This document shows, piece after piece, positions 60,801-64,000 of a DNA stretch of 64,000 nucleotides (position 1 is its first letter; every line of letters starts with the position of its first letter). The notes under the pieces are model-generated. The model made no database searches and was not told the DNA's origin. It was given only the letters and a program-made list of their open reading frames with translations. Source of the stretch: Dallia pectoralis (Eukaryota > Chordata > Actinopteri > Esociformes > Umbridae). The stretch spans positions 6,438,882 to 6,502,881 of the forward strand of contig CM055753.1 in NCBI GenBank assembly GCA_029465975.1. The letters are read 5' to 3'. Made by a program: the position numbers and the translations under genes.

Positions 60801-61556
60801 GTAATGAGTCGTGTTGTTGATGATGGGCGCACCTGAAAAATGTCAACTCAACAACAACCATTATAATGTATTCAGTCTGGAATGATTTCTCACAGCAGTT
60901 CCAGAGTGTTTGAACTTGGTATCTGGTGTCTGTGAAAAAGTGCTATCTGTGAGTTTCTACCCTGGATCGTACTCTGATTTATGCTTGTGAATCTGGATGA
61001 CAGTTGGGTAATATTCCCTAACATGACCTAACTAAAGATGTAATCGATGTGTGTTCTTTTTGTCTTCTAAAACTTTCACCTGTGTTTTCCCAGCATTCTC
61101 TGGTTTCAGAGGTCAAATGAGAGGAACATGTTGTCAGGCTGTGTCCTAAATGCCACTGTATCCTCTCTATAGGGCACAACTGTAGGCCTAAATCTAAAGT
61201 AGTATACTAAATAGGAAACAGGCATTTTAATGCTTCTAGTCAGTTTGCCTGTTCCTTCTTTTCACAGAAACACTCCCACCTTCAAGTCATTTGAGGATAA
61301 AGTAGAGACTTTAAAGGTAAAGGCTGACAAGATGAGTCACGACTTACAATCACTGTATTGGAACACAGCAGATGGTAGACCTGCAACTCCCTTATGCATT
61401 TCCAATATCTATCTCGTTCTAAAGGTCAAGATCAGTCCAGGGGCTTCTCAGGGCGAGGAAGGTATGAGCTCTACAGCGACCTTTGACCCGGCTGTTCCCG
61501 TGGAGAAACAACCGGAGGCCACACCCATCTGCATTCTGGATGAAGAGCCCCACTGA
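45804..61556 (+). CDS. tpd52: tpd52: tumor protein D52-family coiled-coil adaptor, alternative first exons and microexons
   Basis: The common exons are 58823-58941, 59103-59257, 59670-59765, 61268-61316 and 61425-61556. Either of two first exons can join: 45804-45822 (short form) or 56372-56504 (long form), both phase 1. Two optional exons, 60104-60130 and 60555-60596, are phase 2 in and out. Predicted sizes are 189 or 227 residues, plus 23 with both microexons; human forms of about 184 and 224 are comparable. Seen: an acidic lead (SVPEVGEDA), the coiled coil from MTEEEQEELREQLLR through VEEEIGTLSQVLASKEQEMADIKRKLG, the family block NELKQNISKGWQEV, GQKASAAFTTMGSAITRKLEDV and NTPTFKSFEDKVETLK. 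Known of the family: it forms homo- and heteromers, binds MAL2 and annexin VI, and acts in vesicle traffic. Linkage to zbtb10 favours tpd52 over the l1/l2 paralogues. Confidence 0.92.
47276..47460. mobile_element. hAT-type MITE, 185 bp
   Basis: The ends are inverted: CAGTGGTTTATTAACCTCTC on the left, GAGAGGTTTTAGAAACCACTG (reverse-complement match) on the right. Eight-base duplications flank it, CTCTAGTC and CTCTAATC (7 of 8). No coding capacity. Length, CAGTG ends and 8-bp duplication fit a non-autonomous hAT. Confidence 0.85.
47777..47919. repeat. dispersed repeat copy A (pair with 53796-53943)
   Basis: It shares ordered similarity with 53796-53943: AGCTTGA, CGTAAGTGCC, AAATCTCTTC-GATTAC, ATTCACAACTAGAATG and GCTGCAAAT. 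A hAT element is inserted just after its right end. The family is not recognised. Confidence 0.65.
48048..48384 (+). pseudogene. hAT transposase C-terminal fragment, frameshifted and interrupted
   Basis: It reads DPLHFIATVLDPRYKDHYLD and KQRAREMIQAAMD, a hAT RNase-H-like segment (LDPRYK is typical). A GCACGGAGCAGCAGC-type short repeat interrupts it near 48,195-48,285. It then continues in another frame as SALDEGHAPSLSDMFSEIL until the nested insertion at 48,386. The catalytic N-terminal part is absent, so it is not functional. Confidence 0.8.
48386..48955. mobile_element. second hAT-like element nested in the first, 570 bp
   Basis: Its ends are CATGGGCGTAGGTTTAGGGG and, inverted, CAAGGGCGTAGGTTTGG. 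Flanks are ATGCCTCA and GTGCCTCA (7 of 8). GGGGACATGTCCCC palindromes lie just inside the left end and related GATGTCCCC near the right. No transposase. It interrupts the host element's transposase remnant. Confidence 0.85.
50197..51322 (+). mobile_element. Tc1/mariner element relic, about 1.13 kb
   Basis: Flanked by TA on both sides (50195-50196 and 51323-51324). Inverted ends share GGATATAAA, CACAC and CCAGGTTTTTGTGA. A second inverted block, AACCTTACAAT with GGTTGCATAAGT, lies further in (about 50,333-50,370 and 51,160-51,193), so the inverted repeat extends to roughly 170 bp. It is shorter than a complete fish Tc1 (about 1.6 kb); the N-terminal part of the transposase is missing. Confidence 0.88.
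50492..51065 (+). pseudogene. Tc1-family DDE transposase, truncated and frameshifted
   Basis: Readable pieces are NIQARLKLSKQ (one frame), then LRSDETEVEHFGHNAKRYGW, CTHSDGGSIMLWGCFSS and FQHDNDPKHTSKS (next frame), then WPSQSPELNPIEHLWSNLRG (third frame). The three catalytic positions (D in SDE, D in DND, E in PIEHLW) can be seen, but a stop follows AFTR and the DNA-binding N-terminus is gone. Not functional. Confidence 0.88.
53796..53943. repeat. dispersed repeat copy B (pair with 47777-47919)
   Basis: Same orientation and order of matching blocks as copy A, with small indels. Both lie in tpd52 intron 1. It could be a local duplication or two insertions of an unnamed element. Confidence 0.65.
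54705..54945. repeat. about 42-bp tandem array (6 copies)
   Basis: The unit contains CTACACTACATCACAGCTCT and GTTTAAACGCAATACTACTC. It lies in tpd52 intron 1; copies differ by small indels. Confidence 0.88.
55797..56352. repeat. 20-bp to 21-bp graded minisatellite just upstream of tpd52 exon 1b
   Basis: About 17 copies of CCCGGTCTGGAGCTACTTAT grade through CCCTCTCTGGAGCTAGTTAT and CCCAGCCTGACGCCAGTTAT into about 8 copies of the 21-bp CCCAGCCTGACGCCAGCTTAC. The array stops about 20 bp before the exon 1b ATG. Confidence 0.94.
56372..56504 (+). CDS. tpd52: tpd52 first exon 1b (long isoform N-terminus)
   Basis: The ATG at 56372 opens MDPLEQEYKSPFDFEQGVN, followed by RYLYLSPS and a PPSSP stretch, clearly the N-terminus of the long vertebrate TPD52 form (YQSPFDF...YLYLSPS). 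The donor is GCCACAG followed by GTAAGC, phase 1, so it can join the same exon 2 as exon 1a. A 20/21-bp minisatellite ends about 20 bp upstream, so this isoform's promoter or 5' UTR must include or flank the repeat. Confidence 0.9.
56505..58822 (+). other. tpd52: tpd52 intron between exon 1b and exon 2
   Basis: About 2.3 kb. It contains the 37-bp minisatellite at 56.75-57.20 kb and a short (GA)n near 57,416-57,436. The rest, 57.2-58.8 kb, holds nothing I can identify. Confidence 0.75.
56752..57196. repeat. 37-bp minisatellite with internal hairpin (about 12 copies)
   Basis: The unit contains GTCCTATATTCCCATTAGGA followed by CATAGGGTTAGATACCT. GTCCTA and TAGGAC within each unit are complementary, giving a 6-bp stem with a 9-base loop. 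Confidence 0.92.
58823..58941 (+). CDS. tpd52: tpd52 exon 2
   Basis: Acceptor TTGCCTCCCATCAG, then GTGCCGCC; donor CTCAGG followed by GTACCT, phase 0 out. It encodes AARADSVPEVGEDALKSDS and then the start of the coiled coil, NMTEEEQEELREQLLR. The TEEEQEELR segment is a D52-family hallmark. Confidence 0.92.
59103..59257 (+). CDS. tpd52: tpd52 exon 3 (coiled-coil core)
   Basis: Acceptor TTCTTCTCAG, then GTGGAGGAG. It encodes VEEEIGTLSQVLASKEQEM, then the IKRKLGITPLNELKQNISKG block and WQEVTTSTAY. The 3' end is uncertain. A GT at 59258 (TATGT followed by GTCCAC) gives the phase 2 end that keeps frame with exon 4 and makes Y-V-K-T-S-E; a GT at 59256 would not stay in frame. Both are poor donors, and a (CA)n tract starts three bases further on. 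Confidence 0.85.
59261..59281. repeat. (CA)n directly after the tpd52 exon 3 donor
   Basis: Ten CA pairs start three bases into intron 3, on the transcript strand. Confidence 0.93.
59338..59645. repeat. CT-rich tandem array filling tpd52 intron 3
   Basis: Variable units built from CCCACTACTCTACATGACCT and CCCCCTCTCTCCCTCTC. It occupies nearly all of the 412-bp intron and supplies the pyrimidine tract for the exon 4 acceptor. Confidence 0.9.
59670..59765 (+). CDS. tpd52: tpd52 exon 4
   Basis: It encodes KTSESLSVAGQKASAAFTTM, then GSAITRKLEDV, and part of an Arg codon before GTGAGG (phase 2). The acceptor is TATGTAGATTTAG followed by GAAGACC. An upstream AG six bases away (59662-59663) is also in frame and would add Phe-Arg. 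The upstream pyrimidine tract is part of a CT-rich tandem array. Confidence 0.88.
60104..60130 (+). CDS. tpd52: tpd52 optional microexon (27 nt)
   Basis: Acceptor CCTTTACAG, then ATTGCAG; donor TTCGG followed by GTAAGA. Phase 2 in and out, reading (R)LQSLSNSF(G). Human D52-family variants carry LQAFSHSF at this point, so this is a conserved alternative exon. Confidence 0.75.
60555..60596 (+). CDS. tpd52: tpd52 optional exon (42 nt)
   Basis: Acceptor GTCGGATAG, then CATTCGC; donor ATGAG followed by GTAAGA. Phase 2 in and out, reading IRSLKHSASLPVM(R). Human variants have IRSIQHSISMPAMR here. It can be used alone (giving S-IRSL) or after the 27-nt microexon (G-IRSL). Confidence 0.82.
61268..61316 (+). 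CDS. tpd52: tpd52 exon 7 (NTPTFKSFEDKVETLK)
   Basis: Acceptor TTCTTTTCACAG, then AAACACTCC; donor TTAAAG followed by GTAAAG, phase 0 out. It encodes NTPTFKSFEDKVETLK, matching the conserved NSPTFKSFEEKVENLK block. Confidence 0.92.
61425..61556 (+). CDS. tpd52: tpd52 last coding exon
   Basis: Acceptor CTCGTTCTAAAG, then GTCAAGATC. It encodes VKISPGASQGEEG and a tail rich in Pro, Thr and Glu, ending LDEEPH with TGA at 61554-61556. The D52 C-terminus is variable between species, so the match is weaker here. The frame and the VEKQPEAT stretch (compare PLPEKTQES) support it. The acceptor pyrimidine tract is modest. Confidence 0.85.
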   Translation, partial: VKISPGASQGEEGMSSTATFDPAVPVEKQPEATPICILDEEPH

Positions 61557-63140
61557 AAGCGGTCTTCTCATCCCAGACCCTTGGCCAGCCTGACGTCCTT
61601 TTGTGCCCCTTCTTTCTGCCCTTTCAGTCACTTTCTTGGCTCCACAAACTCAAAGCACAGCACAACCAATAAGGAAAACAAATGTGCTTGCCCAGTCTTT
61701 TTAGATATAGATTTTAAATATTCTTGTTACACCTTAACACTGCTGTGTTTGTTTGAATGTATGTTTTTTGGGGGGGGATATCCATGGTTACGGAACCTGT
61801 ACATGTAGTACAGTTAATGTTACACATAAAGGAAGTAATGATGTGGGAGATACAGTTGTACTACAACAAGCCAGTTGATTCACCCAGGCCTTTGTTTGCA
61901 TTTCAGCAGAACCAGGCATTAACTTTTTGTTTGTTTTTAGTATGTTTTTCAGGGTTCTTGTGTTGCTGATGATTTCTAGTCTAACACTGTTCTGGTCACA
62001 TGCCAGTTTACTGGGAAAGGGGTTAGTGTTTGTGTCTGAACAACACTTGGAATTTGGTAATGAGCACAGCTGAGGAAATCCCAGATAGTTTTAGCTCGGA
62101 CAGTTAAATCTTAGGAGCTGGTCTAAATCTGATCTCGGAGGAGTTCATAAAAATTCACTCTGCCATGAAACGGGGTGTGCCGATACATCCAGATCAGTGT
62201 GTAATGGTTTGTTAGTATGGTGGGTCGGCAGGCCGTGACCCTGTAACGTTTCTCCCTCACGTTCCTCCCTCACAGCCTAATCCAGGTGGAGCCTTAAGCA
62301 GGTGGAGCATTAAGCACTCATTTGTTTCTCAGAGGGTGTTTCAAGTTGCTAACTTTCTATGCTTGAAATGCCGAGAGACACATCCAGGTGTTTTATCCGT
62401 CACATCCAGGTGTTTTATCCTTCACATCCAGGTGTTTTATCCGTCACATCCAGGTGTTTTATCCGTCACATCCAGGTGTTTTATCCGTCACATCCAGGTG
62501 TTTTATCCGTCACATCCAGGTGTCATCCGTCACTGGATCCTTTGTACGTTTCTGCTATTAAACGTTTCGTGAAAATTAGGTTGTGTTAGGTTTTTGTTAT
62601 CCTAATATCTGTTTATAAAGATGTAAGATGTCCCTCAAATATTCTCTGTGATATTTTAAGGTGGACCAGTGACTAACTCCCGCCTCCACACACACATTCA
62701 ATTATTTTATAAAAGTTTGTTGAATGTGGTGGGATAAACACAAAAATTCTATGATTTCTCTTCTGATTAAAAAGGTGACCAAAGCTATTGAGGAAATAAA
62801 TAGTGATCTTGTAAAATTGTTGTAAATGTTTACTTCTGAGAACATTTAGGTTACATGCTGCTGAGGAGACTACTACAGATATTGTAAATGTCCAAATTCT
62901 ACCTGAGATTGACTGGCCACATCAACGCTTCTAAAACAACCTTTAAAAATGTATTACAGTGAGAATGTAGAACGTTTTTTAAGAACCTGAGCTGTTCCGT
63001 TTGTGTCTAGTCAAGACCTTTTTCATAGAAATATCTGTGAAGTGGCATAATAGGTTCTGTCAGAAACTACGATTATATATCTTTATATGCTTTTCTGACT
63101 CAATATAATAATTGGATGGGTCATAAAGTAATAAAAAACA
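61557..63140 (+). other. tpd52: tpd52 probable 3' UTR
   Basis: AT-rich, non-coding. It contains a 22-bp minisatellite (62.37-62.53 kb). AATAAA occurs at 62795-62800 and 63130-63135. The true end cannot be fixed. From about 63.14 kb to the window end I see only AT-rich sequence with no feature. Confidence 0.5.
62376..62527. repeat. 22-bp minisatellite in the tpd52 3' UTR (about 7 copies)
   Basis: The unit is CACATCCAGGTGTTTTATCCGT, the last copy truncated. The open frames across it follow from the repeat. Confidence 0.9.
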
Positions 63141-64000
63141 ATAATTTTAAATGTATTTTGAAATGTATTTTTATTAATGTGTGTCTCTTAACATAAAATG
63201 CACGTTAGGTTTGGTTTAATTATCCCTTTTCCAAGTTTTTGGTTTGTTATCATCATTATGAGAATTACAATATTGGGAAGGATGTTTTTCCTGCACAAAT
63301 GATTTATATACTTGATTTGTATGTTGGCTGCAGAATAAGGCACCATACGCAACATATAGTAATGAGGTTGGCCAAAGAAATGCATAACGAATTCATCCCC
63401 ATATGGTTTCTATAGGTAACTTGAGCACATTAGTGCCATTCCCACATGGGAAAAACCTATATGAGGATATATGGGTGATTCTCACGAAATCCAGATTTAG
63501 AAGGTGTCCAGCATCAGAATTTTTAAAATGCCCTTGAAGCCAATTTTCTTTTTGCACATATAAGATTAAGGTCGGAACTTACTATAACCATTATTTTTAG
63601 GAGATTAAAAAAATATTTCCTATATAATTATTTACATTTTTTAGATGAAGTCCATAAAAAATTATCATTACCGCAACATGACATTACATTAAATATATGG
63701 TTAGAAATTTGTATTTTTGGCTAATGTTAAAGTAGACTTTTATTTCTCATGCTCAAAGCTATGTAAAACTCTGGAGAGATTACTTTTTCATATTTATTAT
63801 TTTTTGTAATTTCCTTATTTTCTCTCATTACCGAAACATACGTGATGATTTACAATTTCTTTTATTTAATTGCTTTACTAATAGATAACATACACTTTTG
63901 TTATGTAGCAGACCTTAAATAAGTAGTGTTGTATAAAACATATATACATTTTAAAACAAAATATGATTATCTTATTATCACTTAATTGGTAAAAAAGATA

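Overview
This window is vertebrate nuclear DNA, most likely from a teleost fish. It has two intron-bearing genes whose exons match vertebrate proteins, AT-rich untranslated regions, very dense (CA)n/(TG)n microsatellites and minisatellites, and fish-type hAT and Tc1 DNA transposons. One dispersed repeat (about 45.33-45.50 kb) resembles a repeat common in pike, salmonids and other teleosts. The species cannot be fixed from sequence alone.

Layout. 1-23 kb: no gene could be supported. It is a string of tandem repeats (units of 8, 10, 11, 13, 15, 18, 28, 33 and 63 bp, plus dinucleotides), followed by a CTCF-like site and a hAT element with a second hAT inside it. 23.1-43.15 kb, minus strand: the complete coding sequence of zbtb10 in five exons (781 codons plus stop), with a long 3' UTR and introns full of minisatellites. 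43.15-45.80 kb: a short shared 5' region. 45.80-61.56 kb, plus strand: tpd52, with two alternative first exons (45,804 and 56,372), five common coding exons and two in-frame optional microexons. Its large first intron holds three hAT elements, one nested in another, and a degraded Tc1 copy. 61.56-64 kb: the tpd52 3' UTR and flank.

The two genes are divergent, as their human orthologues on 8q21 are, but the start codons are only about 2.65 kb apart. ZBTB10 is a BTB/zinc-finger nuclear repressor. TPD52 is a cytoplasmic coiled-coil adaptor in vesicle traffic. Nothing in the sequence says they act in one pathway; the link is synteny and possibly shared regulation.

No new multi-gene system was found. 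The notable signals lie where repeats meet splice sites: a (GT)20 tract at the zbtb10 BTB-exon acceptor, a 26-bp minisatellite starting at that exon's donor with a donor-like site in every unit, and a (CA)n tract after a weak tpd52 donor. Nested hAT insertions with readable target-site duplications also stand out. The long open frames inside tandem repeats are artefacts of repeat period. Exon borders come from reading frame, GT/AG sites and recalled family sequences; no alignment was run.
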